NCBI GenBank assembly: GCA_023393375.1
Contig: JAEWLI010000043.1
Span: 1-28,519, forward strand
DNA length: 28,519 nucleotides
Origin: Bacteroidota bacterium
Lineage (GTDB): Bacteria; Bacteroidota; Bacteroidia; Cytophagales; Cyclobacteriaceae
Reading direction: 5' to 3'
Position numbers and translations under genes: made by a program. Below are positions 1 to 8,686 of this stretch, in pieces (position 1 is the first letter of the stretch; every line of letters starts with the position of its first letter). Below the pieces are notes generated by a model, which searched no databases, had not been told where the DNA came from, and worked only from the letters and a program-made list of their open reading frames with translations.

Positions 1-119
1 CAGTAAGGGTATATGATACTCAAATTGATGGAGGAATTTATGATGGCCCCATAGGTCTTGTTACACAGGAAGCATATACCAAAAAATGGAACAAGAAGAA
101 AGATACTGGTTTTTTTTAA
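1..119 (+). CDS. C-terminal end of an unidentified protein (5' end outside window)
   Basis: An open frame runs in from the left edge (first full codon at base 3) and stops at TAA 117-119. It gives only about 38 residues, containing DGGIYDGPIGLV and a lysine-rich end (KKWNKKKDTGFF). I do not recognise the family from so short a tail. The gene is convergent with the pyruvate kinase gene, whose stop lies 10 bases away, and I see no hairpin terminator between them. The reality of the frame rests on its continuity to the edge and its sensible amino-acid composition. The alternative is a chance open frame. Confidence 0.55.
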   Translation, partial: VRVYDTQIDGGIYDGPIGLVTQEAYTKKWNKKKDTGFF

Positions 120-129
120 TAAAGATCGT

Positions 130-1950
130 TTATATCTTCATCTCCATAGCGGGAAGCATGGGTGCTTTTTTATCCTGATAATTCTGCATATTTCTTAAAA
201 TATGATCCAGCATAGAAATAGCTGTGTCTATATGCGGACCTTTGTTCAACATAACACAGTCTGCACGCTGCGACATCACCACATCGGTAATTTCTGCTCT
301 TGAAGGAATACCTTTCTTTGCCAGATTTTCCAACACCTGTGTTGCCCATATTGTGGGAATGTGGCCTGCCTGACACAACCACAATATTTCTTCCTGAATT
401 CGGCCAATATTTTCCCATCCACATTCGATAGCCAAATCACCCCGGGCAATCATAACTCCCACAGGATAGAGCTGCATTGCAGTTAATAATATTTCGACCA
501 GATTATGGAAACCACTTTTGGTTTCGATTTTCAGAATTACACCCAATTTATTTTCAACTCCCAACTTTTTAATTTCATCTATCAAATCTTGAACATCATT
601 TTTGTTATTGACAAACGACATATTCACCACATCTGCATGTTGAGCAATATATTTCAAGTCCTCCTTATCTTTTTCTGTCAAACCAGAAATTTTAAGTCCA
701 CTATCCGGTAAATTAATTCCTTTATCCGATCTTAATTTCATTCCTCCTTCTTTCGAGGAAATAATTTCTACAGTCATTTCCTGTGGATGAACTTCTCTGA
801 TTACACCTTCTATCTTACCATCGTCGAATAGGATCGGTTCACCGGCTTTTACGAATTTAAAAATATCTGGATGTGTACAAGATATAAATGCTGGTGAAAT
901 CAGGACACCCTTTTTGCTTATTTTAGCATTTTCACCAGGCCGGTTGTCTCCATATATGATCAACCGATCTCCCTGGTTAAGTAAAATAAATCCTTCCGTA
1001 CCGGGGATTTCACCTACCTGACAGCTTTCTTTCTTATTAATTAATAGTTCAGCACCTGCTTCTATATAGCTGGTTTTAAAGGTATGACAAAGTATGGCAT
1101 CTGATTTTAGTTCTACCACCTCGAGTGTTCGCTTTTTGCCCCTTGTGTCGATAAAGTTTATGTGATCCCCAGCTGCAATCAACTTCAACCAATTTTCACT
1201 AACTGGGATGTGAGGAAGATGATCAGTAATTTGGACTGTTCCATGTGACAGATAAACTTTAGCAGGTGCCACTACTTTACCGTATTCATCCTTTTCAGGT
1301 CGTAATCGAAGAATTTTTGGGCCTTTGGCCAGTTGTCCTGTGCGGATTTTCGGACCACTCAAATCCATGGTGATCCTACAGGTTTTCCCTGTGGTTTTCA
1401 TTGCTCTTCTTGCATTGGTAATCATGCCATCCCATGTGGCAGCATCACCATGAGCACAATTTATTCTGATGATATTCATCCCTTCCACCATCATTTTCCT
1501 CACCAAAAACAATTTTTCAGCTGCTTCATCCGGGAAGGTCACCATAATCCTTACTTTTCTGTCACCGGATTTTTGCCCAAACAAGTCCTTTCCATGTGTG
1601 GTAAGATATTTTTGACCCTCTTTAATGGATATAAAATGGGCATTTTTTGGGCCATAGGGCATACCGATTAAAGATTTTAAAATCCTGATATTTGAAGCAA
1701 GGCTTGCCAATACATGACTTTCGGCTTTTGCAAGGCGGGACAATCCTAAATTACCCAATTTTTTTTGAAGGCTTCTCAAATCAAATGATCGCATGGCACG
1801 GTAATGAATCAGATTACGGGCACTTTCTATAAATTTAGGATGTATGTGCTCCAAATACGACGCATGTTTGATCTCATATTCCAACGCAGCATCAAAAATT
1901 TCCCTTATTTCGGCAATGATACCCTTAATCTTTTCTTCTTTATATACCAT
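130..1950 (-). CDS. pyk: Pyruvate kinase, atypical long form without C-terminal domain
   Basis: A predicted cytosolic enzyme of lower glycolysis (phosphoenolpyruvate + ADP to pyruvate + ATP). The 606 residues hold a helical N-terminal extension (about 1-125) absent from ordinary pyruvate kinases, then the barrel: GMNIIRINCAHG (158-168, equivalent to the family RLNFSHG), MDLSGPKIRTG (195-205), LTEKDKEDL (424-432), the catalytic LKIET (K474, E476), ARGD (502-505) and ATQ (536-538). The B-domain insertion (about 206-420) is roughly twice the usual size and looks duplicated. The protein ends just after the barrel strand with MLNK in place of the usual MLSGE, so the allosteric C-terminal domain is missing. 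The serine of NFSHG is alanine here. The ATG at 1950 is the only sensible start. Catalysis is likely because Lys, Glu and Asp are kept, but regulation must differ from the textbook enzyme. The gene is alone, convergent with the tail at 1-119. Confidence 0.85.
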   Translation of the reverse strand: MVYKEEKIKGIIAEIREIFDAALEYEIKHASYLEHIHPKFIESARNLIHYRAMRSFDLRSLQKKLGNLGLSRLAKAESHVLASLASNIRILKSLIGMPYGPKNAHFISIKEGQKYLTTHGKDLFGQKSGDRKVRIMVTFPDEAAEKLFLVRKMMVEGMNIIRINCAHGDAATWDGMITNARRAMKTTGKTCRITMDLSGPKIRTGQLAKGPKILRLRPEKDEYGKVVAPAKVYLSHGTVQITDHLPHIPVSENWLKLIAAGDHINFIDTRGKKRTLEVVELKSDAILCHTFKTSYIEAGAELLINKKESCQVGEIPGTEGFILLNQGDRLIIYGDNRPGENAKISKKGVLISPAFISCTHPDIFKFVKAGEPILFDDGKIEGVIREVHPQEMTVEIISSKEGGMKLRSDKGINLPDSGLKISGLTEKDKEDLKYIAQHADVVNMSFVNNKNDVQDLIDEIKKLGVENKLGVILKIETKSGFHNLVEILLTAMQLYPVGVMIARGDLAIECGWENIGRIQEEILWLCQAGHIPTIWATQVLENLAKKGIPSRAEITDVVMSQRADCVMLNKGPHIDTAISMLDHILRNMQNYQDKKAPMLPAMEMKI

Positions 1951-2019
1951 AAAAATGCAATTACAATGTAAATTTATTTGAAATGACTCGAATTTACATT
2001 TAAAAAATAATTTCCTTTA

Positions 2020-2050
2020 CAAAATAAAAATTGTATAAAGATAATACCAA
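2020..2050 (-). promoter_or_regulatory. Candidate promoter for pyruvate kinase
   Basis: Read on the minus strand this is TTGG, 19 bases, then TTATTTTG, one base off the Bacteroidota consensus pair TTTG / TAnnTTTG. It would place the transcript start about 60 bases before the ATG at 1950. The region is very AT-rich, so a chance match is possible. Confidence 0.25.
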
Positions 2051-2202
2051 CGGGTGCTGCTCTAAATTGTAACCTGATTTAGATATACCTTCAAAGACAA
2101 AAATGATTTGGCAAAGAAAATGTCCACATTACTTGATTTGATTATTTGAAGATGGTGTGGAAATCATGTGTAACGGGCAAAGAAATTGATTATTTGGAGA
2201 AT

Positions 2203-2240
2203 AAAAAAAAAGCCACCACAGAGTTTCTTTCCGGGGTGGC
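2203..2240 (-). terminator. Intrinsic terminator of groES-groEL
   Basis: GCCACC (2212-2217) pairs with GGTGGC (2235-2240), with one further C-G pair after a mismatch. A run of nine A (2203-2211) reads as a U-tract on the minus strand. It begins 23 bases after the groEL stop, the expected place for the operon end. Confidence 0.85.
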
Positions 2241-2263
2241 ATTTTAAGGTTTCTAAAATTATT

Positions 2264-3886
2264 CTAATACATGTCGTCCATTGATGGAGCTGACTGGCTT
2301 TTCTTCTTTTCCGGCATTTCACTGACTACACAATCGGTAGTAAGCAACATGCCCGCTGCAGAAGCTGCATTTTCCAAAGCTACTCGGGCTACTTTGACGG
2401 GATCAATTACTCCGGTTGCGATCAGATTCTCGTATTGGTTGGTTGCGGCATTGTATCCAAAGTCGTCAGAACCTTCCAGAACCTTTTGAATAACCACAGA
2501 ACCTTCCATACCGGCATTTTCAGCAATTTGTCTTAAAGGTGCTTCCAATGCTTTTTTCACAATGCTCACTCCGATTTTTTGATCTTCGTTAAACACTGAC
2601 AGATTACTAAGGCTATTTATTGCCCTGATGTAAGCAACACCTCCCCCTGCAATGATTCCTTCCTCAACAGCGGCACGGGTGGCTGCAAGCGCATCATCTG
2701 CCCTATCTTTCTTTTCCTTCATTTCTACTTCTGATGGAGCTCCTACATAAAGTACTGCCACTCCACCTGCCAATTTGGCCAGTCTTTCCTGAAGTTTTTC
2801 CTTGTCATAATCTGATGTAGTTACCTCAATTTGTGCTTTGATCTGATTGATTCTTGCTTCAATTTGACTTTTTTCACCAGCACCGTTAACGATGGTAGTA
2901 TTTTCCTTATCAATGGAAATTTTCTCAGCCTTACCCAACATGTTCAGTTCAGTATTCTCCAGTTTGTAACCCTGCTCTTCCGAAATAAATACACCACCGG
3001 TGAGCACAGCAATATCTTCCAACATGGCCTTTCTTCTATCTCCAAAACCAGGGGCTTTTACAGCTGCTACTTTTAATGTGCCTCTTAATTTGTTTACCAC
3101 CAAGGTGGCCAATGCTTCACCGTCCAGATCTTCAGCAATGATCAGCAGAGGTTTTCCTGTCTGCATCGATTTTTCCAAAACCGGGAGAAGGTCTTTCATG
3201 TTGGAAATTTTCTTGTCATATATCAGGATATATGGTTTTTCCAACTCAGTGACCATGGTTTTTGAATTAGTGACAAAGTAGGGAGACAAGTACCCTCTAT
3301 CGAACTGCATCCCTTCTACCAAATCAACATGCGTATCGGTTCCCTTCGCTTCTTCGATTGTAATAACACCATCTTTTCCAACTTTCTCCATGGCTTCGGA
3401 AATTAATTGACCAATAGTCAAGTCATTGTTGGCAGAAATACTAGCTATCTGTTTGATTTTTGCCACGTCATCACCAATGACCCTCGATTGCCTTTTCAGA
3501 TCCGCAACTACTGCTGCCACGGCTTTGTCAATACCGCGTTTTAGATCCATTGCACCCGCACCTGAAGCGAGGCTTTTTAAACCTGTGCTAAAAATGGCTT
3601 GTGCTAAAACTGTTGCAGTGGTAGTGCCATCACCAGCCAATTTATTGGTCTTAGAGGCTACCTCCTTCACCATTTGAGCTCCCATATTGGCTACAGGATC
3701 TTTCAGCTCGATCTCTTTTGCAACTGTGACACCATCTTTGGTAATTTTGGGAGCACCATAGCTTTTCCCGATGATCACATTCCTGCCTCTTGGGCCTAAT
3801 GTGACTTTAACCGCATTTGCAAGTTGGTCTACCCCACTTTTCAACGCATTTCTAGATTCAATATCAAAAATTATATTCTTTGCCAT
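2264..3886 (-). CDS. groEL: 60-kDa chaperonin GroEL
   Basis: Cytosolic ATP-driven folding chamber that works with the GroES lid encoded just upstream. The 540 residues align throughout with the family: VKVTLGPRGRNV near residue 30, ITKDGVTVAKEIEL, the ATP-binding AGDGTTTATVLAQ near 85-97, and the equatorial AGGGVAYIRA near 410. The length is normal. The C-terminus is odd: it ends EKKKSQSAPSMDDMY, a charged tail, instead of the flexible Gly-Gly-Met repeat typical of housekeeping GroEL. The ATG at 3886 follows the groES stop by 28 bases, so the two form one operon closed by the terminator at 2203-2240. Identity is certain. Whether it is the only or the main chaperonin of the cell cannot be seen from this window. 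Confidence 0.97.
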   Translation of the reverse strand: MAKNIIFDIESRNALKSGVDQLANAVKVTLGPRGRNVIIGKSYGAPKITKDGVTVAKEIELKDPVANMGAQMVKEVASKTNKLAGDGTTTATVLAQAIFSTGLKSLASGAGAMDLKRGIDKAVAAVVADLKRQSRVIGDDVAKIKQIASISANNDLTIGQLISEAMEKVGKDGVITIEEAKGTDTHVDLVEGMQFDRGYLSPYFVTNSKTMVTELEKPYILIYDKKISNMKDLLPVLEKSMQTGKPLLIIAEDLDGEALATLVVNKLRGTLKVAAVKAPGFGDRRKAMLEDIAVLTGGVFISEEQGYKLENTELNMLGKAEKISIDKENTTIVNGAGEKSQIEARINQIKAQIEVTTSDYDKEKLQERLAKLAGGVAVLYVGAPSEVEMKEKKDRADDALAATRAAVEEGIIAGGGVAYIRAINSLSNLSVFNEDQKIGVSIVKKALEAPLRQIAENAGMEGSVVIQKVLEGSDDFGYNAATNQYENLIATGVIDPVKVARVALENAASAAGMLLTTDCVVSEMPEKKKSQSAPSMDDMY

Positions 3887-3914
3887 ATCCTTTAATTGTT
3901 GTCTATCAGAAGTA

Positions 3915-4193
3915 CTAAACTATTGCATAAATATCTGACTCTTTCATGATGAGATAATCTTTTCCATCAATACTAATTTCAGTACCTGAATATTTACCAT
4001 ACAAGACTATATCACCTTCCTTCACAATCAAAGGTTCATCTTTTACTCCTTTACCTACTGCAATAACTTTTCCTTTTTGTGGTTTTTCCCGTGCGGTATC
4101 CGGAATAAATAAACCTGAAGCTGTTTTTTGTTCTGCTGCTGCCGGTTCTACCAAAACCCGGTCAGCTAAAGGTTGGATTTTTAAAGTTTCCAT
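3915..4193 (-). CDS. groES: 10-kDa co-chaperonin GroES
   Basis: The heptameric lid of the GroEL chamber. The 92-residue reading from ATG 4193 begins METLKIQPLADRVLVEP and contains the mobile-loop region (AAEQKTASGLFIPD), the roof (KGKVIAVGKG) and the end YLIMKESDIYAIV, all normal for the family in order and length. A longer in-frame start at 4232 would add MVKNENFLKYKNY, which does not resemble the family and is AT-rich spacer in character, so I reject it. It is the first gene of a two-gene operon with groEL. I found no CIRCE-type inverted repeat upstream, so heat control, if present, works another way. Confidence 0.95.
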   Translation of the reverse strand: METLKIQPLADRVLVEPAAAEQKTASGLFIPDTAREKPQKGKVIAVGKGVKDEPLIVKEGDIVLYGKYSGTEISIDGKDYLIMKESDIYAIV

Positions 4194-4636
4194 ATAATTT
4201 TTATATTTTAAAAAGTTTTCATTCTTTACCAAATGCCACTCCCTCTAATAGGATGCCAGATTATTTCAGGACTTTTTGTCAGTGTATGATCTATAAATAG
4301 AAGAGGAAAAACCGAGAAAATATATACTTGATCTGTCTTTCCTCACTCTATAACTTGCAGAGATGATTTTTTCTGCCATATGACAGTCCCAATTCGGGAG
4401 AAACAAACTGACCATTCTATAAATCAATCACTTACAAAACCTAAATATGGAAAACAGATCAATCAACCTATTTTTTCGATGAAAATCGTGTAAGTATTGA
4501 CAGTAGTTTATACAAAATGAAAAAGCTATTAGCTTCTTCCATTATAGCCACATACATCTAAAACGGCAGCACAAATGTTCCACTGCAAATACATCACTCT
4601 TATTTTACCTATCTTTAAATTCGACAATTCAGTTAT
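4194..4636. other. Divergent intergenic region, groES / SprB-repeat gene
   Basis: About 440 AT-rich bases between divergent genes, which should hold both promoters. I see no CIRCE element, RNA gene or credible open frame. A small hairpin CGAT-GAAA-ATCG lies at 4477-4488. A 14-codon frame at 4517-4561 resembles the start of a signal peptide but stops at once. No strong promoter for groES could be picked out. Confidence 0.5.
4610..4617 (+). promoter_or_regulatory. Weak -7 box candidate for the SprB-repeat gene
   Basis: TATCTTTA matches the Bacteroidota -7 consensus TAnnTTTG except for the last base and lies 19 bases before the ATG at 4637. No good TTTG partner is seen about 20 bases upstream, so this is only a suggestion. 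Confidence 0.2.
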
Positions 4637-5530
4637 ATGGATTCAACATTATATAAATTTATAGTACTATTGATTAGCACCATATTCTTTATGTGGTCTG
4701 TCAAGGCCAATGATCGTGACACCGTTACTCGATATGATGTTTCATCTCAGTTAGAAATAAAAGAAGTAAAACCTCAATGTTATGGAAGTAACGACGGTGA
4801 ACTGCATGCCATTGTACATTATGGATCAGCACCATTTACTTACAGCTGGTCTGATGGAACTGAAGGTCAGAAACTTAGCGGAATATCGGCTGGAGAATAT
4901 ACCATTACGGTAACAGATGTCCATGGAAAGACTATTACAAAAACACATATATTAAGCCAACCTGATCCAATTGAAATCACCGGGCAGGTCAAAAACAATA
5001 GTTGTGCACCTAATGAAATATCTGCTTCTATTATAGTAAATGTGACCGGGGACAATTCAAATAAATATTATTATCAATGGAGTACAGGAGCAAAATCCAG
5101 AAATATTAAAGGAATAAAGAATGGTGAATATAGCCTTACCGTAACCGATCATACTGGCTGCAGTGCATATGGGATATTTACTGTTGACCAGGAAATTCTA
5201 TCAAAAAATGAGCTGTTGTGTGAAATTCTCATCCCAGAAGAAACTGATTGTGAACAGGGTGAGTTCAATTTACTGGCACTTTCAGACAGAGCGGTCAAAT
5301 ATCAATGGACTATTGATTCCAACAACAGGAACTGGTCAATCAAGAAGGGAGAAAAAACACCGATGATCAGCTACACAAAGGATAATATTGGAAAAGCATC
5401 ATTCAAATTGACAGTGGAAGATGAGAACGGCTGTAGAAGTGAATGTGCAACTGAAATGTCAGCTTGCCAATTTATGAGCATGAACTTGTTATCTGATAAA
5501 ATGATTCCAGAACAATACAACTCAAAATAA
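4637..5530 (+). CDS. Secreted protein with two SprB-like repeats
   Basis: A 297-residue exported protein of unknown role. A signal peptide (hydrophobic to about residue 22, cleavage near VKA-ND) is followed by two SprB-like repeats: 42-108 (CYGSNDGELHA, FTYSWSDG, ISAGEYTITVTD) and 113-185 (YYQWSTGAKS, IKNGEYSLTVTDHTGC). These repeats are known from SprB, the large motility adhesin of gliding Bacteroidota. A third beta-sandwich-like segment, perhaps PKD-like, spans 193-278 with YQWTID and KLTVEDENGC. Paired cysteines in the repeats suggest disulfides. It is far shorter than true SprB-type adhesins, and I see no clear type IX secretion sorting domain: it ends EQYNSK. It stands alone, facing the EamA gene across a shared terminator. 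Confidence 0.75.
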   Translation: MDSTLYKFIVLLISTIFFMWSVKANDRDTVTRYDVSSQLEIKEVKPQCYGSNDGELHAIVHYGSAPFTYSWSDGTEGQKLSGISAGEYTITVTDVHGKTITKTHILSQPDPIEITGQVKNNSCAPNEISASIIVNVTGDNSNKYYYQWSTGAKSRNIKGIKNGEYSLTVTDHTGCSAYGIFTVDQEILSKNELLCEILIPEETDCEQGEFNLLALSDRAVKYQWTIDSNNRNWSIKKGEKTPMISYTKDNIGKASFKLTVEDENGCRSECATEMSACQFMSMNLLSDKMIPEQYNSK

Positions 5531-5598
5531 ATAAGATACGAGCAATAGCAATTTAAAATGTACTAAAAAAGTTTATTTTAGCTTGTACACAAACGATG

Positions 5599-5629
5599 AA
5601 AAAAGCACCATTAATTGATGGTGCTTTTT
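5599..5629. terminator. Bidirectional intrinsic terminator
   Basis: GCACCAT (5605-5611) pairs exactly with ATGGTGC (5618-5624) around a 6-base loop. Six A precede the stem and five T follow it, so the structure can stop transcripts from both the + gene ending at 5530 and the - gene ending at 5667. Confidence 0.85.
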
Positions 5630-5666
5630 CTTTTGAAGAAACTTTATAAATAAAAAATTAGTAGGA

Positions 5667-6635
5667 TTATAAGCCTTTTGCATCAGGATTGCTTCTGACA
5701 GAAGGTCTGAACATATTCCAATGTATCCTCAGGTTTTTTTTCTTCAAAACTGAAATACCGGCAATTACTATAATGGTCCCAATGATTTGATATACAGTGA
5801 GCACTTCCTGAATAAATATTACTGCCAGTAGAATTGTAGATACAGGCCCCAGACTTCCAATGATGGCAAAATTTGAAGATCCTATTTTTCGAATGGCTTC
5901 GGAAACCAAAAAAGATGGCAATACTGTAGAAAATACTGCCATTGCAAACCCAATGATATAGACTTCTATCGGATAATTAAAAATCCCCATTGATCCTTGA
6001 AAAGAGTAATGAACTATCACACAAATGCATGAAACAGTCATAGCCAATGCAGTAAAAAGCACAGAACCAAATTTGGGAATGAGATTGCCACTACCCACAA
6101 TATACATGGCGTATGTAAATGCACTCAAGAAAATGAGCAGCGAACCAAACCACACTTGCTGGTTGCCACTCTCACCGATATCGGGAATAAAAGTAATAAA
6201 AATACCTAAATAAGTAATGAGAATAGCGAGCCATTGATTATGCTGGATCCGCTTTCTAAACACAATGGCCGATATAAAGATTACGATTGTGGGGTAGATA
6301 AAAAGGATGAGTCTTTCCAGGCTGGCCGAAATATATTTCAAACCAAGAAAATCAAAATAACTGGCCAGATAATAGCCTATGAATCCAAGAAAAATGACCG
6401 ATAGATAATCTTTAGTCTTGAACACCTTCGGAGAGACTTTTTTTAATCCCATCCAGGCTATCACCAGATAAAATGGCATGGAAAATATCATTCTTAACAA
6501 TAAAAGCGAAACCGGATCTATGGGATATTGATAAGCCACTTTAACCAAAATAGCTTTGGCTGAAAACAAAAAAATACCGATAGTGGCTAAAATAGCCCCA
6601 GTAGCCTCTGGGGAAAGTTTATTTTTAAGCTTCAT
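5667..6635 (-). CDS. DMT superfamily transporter (EamA family)
   Basis: An inner-membrane carrier of the drug/metabolite transporter superfamily; the substrate cannot be told from sequence. The 322 residues show about ten hydrophobic segments arranged as two EamA repeats. The first starts TGAILATIGIFLFSAKAILVK and includes LLLLRMIFSMPFYL; the second starts near WFGSLLIFLSAFTYAMYIV and ends GTIIVIAGISVL, followed by a short basic tail. The length fits the family. The start codon lies only about 20 bases beyond the U-tract of the yidC-side terminator, leaving little room for a separate promoter. Confidence 0.85.
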   Translation of the reverse strand: MKLKNKLSPEATGAILATIGIFLFSAKAILVKVAYQYPIDPVSLLLLRMIFSMPFYLVIAWMGLKKVSPKVFKTKDYLSVIFLGFIGYYLASYFDFLGLKYISASLERLILFIYPTIVIFISAIVFRKRIQHNQWLAILITYLGIFITFIPDIGESGNQQVWFGSLLIFLSAFTYAMYIVGSGNLIPKFGSVLFTALAMTVSCICVIVHYSFQGSMGIFNYPIEVYIIGFAMAVFSTVLPSFLVSEAIRKIGSSNFAIIGSLGPVSTILLAVIFIQEVLTVYQIIGTIIVIAGISVLKKKNLRIHWNMFRPSVRSNPDAKGL

Positions 6636-6656
6636 AAAAATAAAAATATGTCATGT

Positions 6657-6686
6657 AAAAAAAATGCCCCTTGAATCAAGAGGCAT
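6657..6686 (-). terminator. Intrinsic terminator downstream of yidC
   Basis: Bases 6664-6686 form a near-perfect hairpin (ATGCC, one mismatch, CTTG pairing back to CAAG and GGCAT). The run of eight A at 6657-6664 gives a U-tract on the minus strand. It lies about 110 bases after the yidC stop and closes the pyrG-yidC unit. Confidence 0.75.
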
Positions 6687-6796
6687 CTGAGTATTTTATA
6701 TTGAATCAATCAAATATCAAATTAGCCTCTTTTCCATCAAACAGAGATATAGTTTTAGCTTAACATTTAATTTGAATTGATTCATTAGTTATCTAT

Positions 6797-8674
6797 TTAT
6801 TTCTTTTTAGATCCGCCTTTTGCACGCACAGCAGTAGCTTCATTTTTTGCCTTCATTGCCTCTTCCAGCTTTTGCTGAAATGCGGATTTTTTCCCGCCAC
6901 TTTTATACTTCAGCTTGTTTTCTTCCATAATTTTTTTAATCTTATCCTCATTGACAAACCTTTTTATAATGGCTTGTTGCGCAAAGGAAATGATATTTGA
7001 CAAGAAATAATAGTATGTCAAAGCTGCAGAAAAGCTGTTCAGTACAAACATGAAGACTACCGGCATCACGTATCCCACCGATTTCATAGGTCCGGTAACA
7101 GATGTCATTTGATTGTTAGACCAGGTGTACAGTATGGTAGACAAAGTCATTAAAATGGTAAACAAGCTGATATGATTTCCATACAAACTGCTCAGGATGG
7201 GGATATTCCCTGACCAGGAAATGATAGAATCGTAGGTGGAAAGGTCTTCAGCCCACAAAAATGGCTCATGGCGCAACTCTACTGAATTAGGGAAAAAGTA
7301 GAACATAGCGAAAAGGATGGGCATTTGAAGCAACATGGGTATACATCCGCTCAAAGGGTTCACCCCTGCCTTTTGGTACAACTGCATTTGCTCACCCTGA
7401 GCCTTCTGCATATCATCCTTATATTTTTCCTTAATGGCATCCAGTTCCGGTTTTAAGATCTTGGTTTTTGCCATTGACAAATATGACTTGTAGGTAAGTG
7501 GGGAAATAATGATCCTGATGAAAATGGTCAAAAGAAGAATAATTACACCATAATTGCCAACAAAACGTTCCAGAAAATGGAAAACCGGAATGATCAAATA
7601 CCTGTTGATAAAATTGACAGGCGGCCATCCCAAATAAATATTTTTCTCAAACCCATCTGTAACGTTTTTGAGTATTTTAAAGTTATTGGGGCCGAAATAA
7701 TAAGTATAACCGGTAGCGACTTCGCCATTGGCTGCCAGTGGCATTTCCAACACCATTTCGGCCGTGAGTACTACATTAGTATCCAGCTTATCTGTAGTAG
7801 TTTTGAAATAACCTGAATTAAATTGTTGATCAGCAATAATAGCGGCTGTAAAGAACTTTTGCCGAATAGCAGCCCATTTCACTGGTACACTAATGGTTTC
7901 TTCTTCAACATCCGAATTTTCACTCAATCCGTCAAAAGAACCATCAGCTTCATAATAATTGACAGTTGTTTTAGCCCGTACTTCTTCAATCCTTTGTTCC
8001 TGTGCCTTTACATGGTCTAACCATCGGTAGGTGATTTTATTATCAGCTATTTGACCATTAAATCCGCGAACTGCTATCTGCCCTTTAATTAGATAAGATT
8101 CTCCATCTAAAACATATGTTTTAACTACACTCCTCCCCTGTCCGGCGTTTAACGTAAATGTTAAAGTAAGCGAATCGCCATTGCTTATAGTTTTACTATC
8201 TGAATTAGCTGTAAAAAACAACTCACCAATATTGACCTGTTTGCCATCTACATTCACTAAGGATTGCATGGTGCTACTCTCTTCATCAATTAATATCAAT
8301 GGCTGACCACCATAGGCATTAAAATCCTTTAGCTCCACCTTTTTCACATCAGCTCCCTGGGTAGAAAAGGTTACTTTCATCACTTCGTTCTCGATCACAA
8401 TTTCTTGATCAGCACCTTCAGCAGCTGTTGCAAAAGTGCCATACTTCTGCCCCCTTTCCACCTGAGCCAGGGAATCGCTCAATGCAGACTGGCTGGTAGT
8501 ATCTGCGCCTACATAAGTAGGGCTTTCCATTCTGCGCACACTATCCTGATGGTATGCCCTTTCCTGAACTTCAGGAGTAAGTGAAGGTTGTGGTGTCTCC
8601 GGTAAAAAAAATGCGTAATAAACAGCAAACAATACTAATAATAATACGATACCTGTTATCTGGCTCCTATCCAT
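6797..8674 (-). CDS. yidC: Membrane protein insertase YidC
   Basis: Inserts and folds inner-membrane proteins, alone or with the Sec translocon. The 625 residues have the Gram-negative layout: an N-terminal membrane anchor (ITGIVLLLVLFAVYYAFF, residues 6-23), a large periplasmic beta-sandwich domain to about residue 350, then the five-helix core beginning NYGVIILLLTIFIRIII. R387, in IFIRIIISPLTYKS, matches the conserved positive residue of the hydrophilic groove. The cytoplasmic hairpin (LKPELDAIKEKYKDD), NPLSGCIPMLLQMPILFAMF and a lysine-rich tail (GGSKKK) follow as expected. The ATG at 8674 lies 12 bases after the pyrG stop, so the two genes are one transcript. Confidence 0.97.
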   Translation of the reverse strand: MDRSQITGIVLLLVLFAVYYAFFLPETPQPSLTPEVQERAYHQDSVRRMESPTYVGADTTSQSALSDSLAQVERGQKYGTFATAAEGADQEIVIENEVMKVTFSTQGADVKKVELKDFNAYGGQPLILIDEESSTMQSLVNVDGKQVNIGELFFTANSDSKTISNGDSLTLTFTLNAGQGRSVVKTYVLDGESYLIKGQIAVRGFNGQIADNKITYRWLDHVKAQEQRIEEVRAKTTVNYYEADGSFDGLSENSDVEEETISVPVKWAAIRQKFFTAAIIADQQFNSGYFKTTTDKLDTNVVLTAEMVLEMPLAANGEVATGYTYYFGPNNFKILKNVTDGFEKNIYLGWPPVNFINRYLIIPVFHFLERFVGNYGVIILLLTIFIRIIISPLTYKSYLSMAKTKILKPELDAIKEKYKDDMQKAQGEQMQLYQKAGVNPLSGCIPMLLQMPILFAMFYFFPNSVELRHEPFLWAEDLSTYDSIISWSGNIPILSSLYGNHISLFTILMTLSTILYTWSNNQMTSVTGPMKSVGYVMPVVFMFVLNSFSAALTYYYFLSNIISFAQQAIIKRFVNEDKIKKIMEENKLKYKSGGKKSAFQQKLEEAMKAKNEATAVRAKGGSKKK

Positions 8675-8686
8675 GTTAAATGACTT

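Larger units (their letters stand above)
1951..2263. other. Intergenic region between pyk and groEL
   Basis: AT-rich spacer of about 310 bases between two minus-strand genes. It holds the groEL terminator at its right end and a weak pyk promoter candidate. No convincing open frame, RNA gene or repeat is visible in the rest. Confidence 0.6.

Noticed and set aside
3915..4232. Longer groES start at 4232
   Set aside because: The extra 13 residues do not match the family; ATG 4193 gives the standard N-terminus.
4517..4561. Short frame MKKLLASSIIATYI resembling the start of a signal peptide
   Set aside because: It stops after 14 codons and nothing continues it in another frame; probably chance, possibly a gene remnant.
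4194..4636. Search for a CIRCE (HrcA) element before groES
   Set aside because: No TTAGCACTC / GAGTGCTAA pair or near match was seen.
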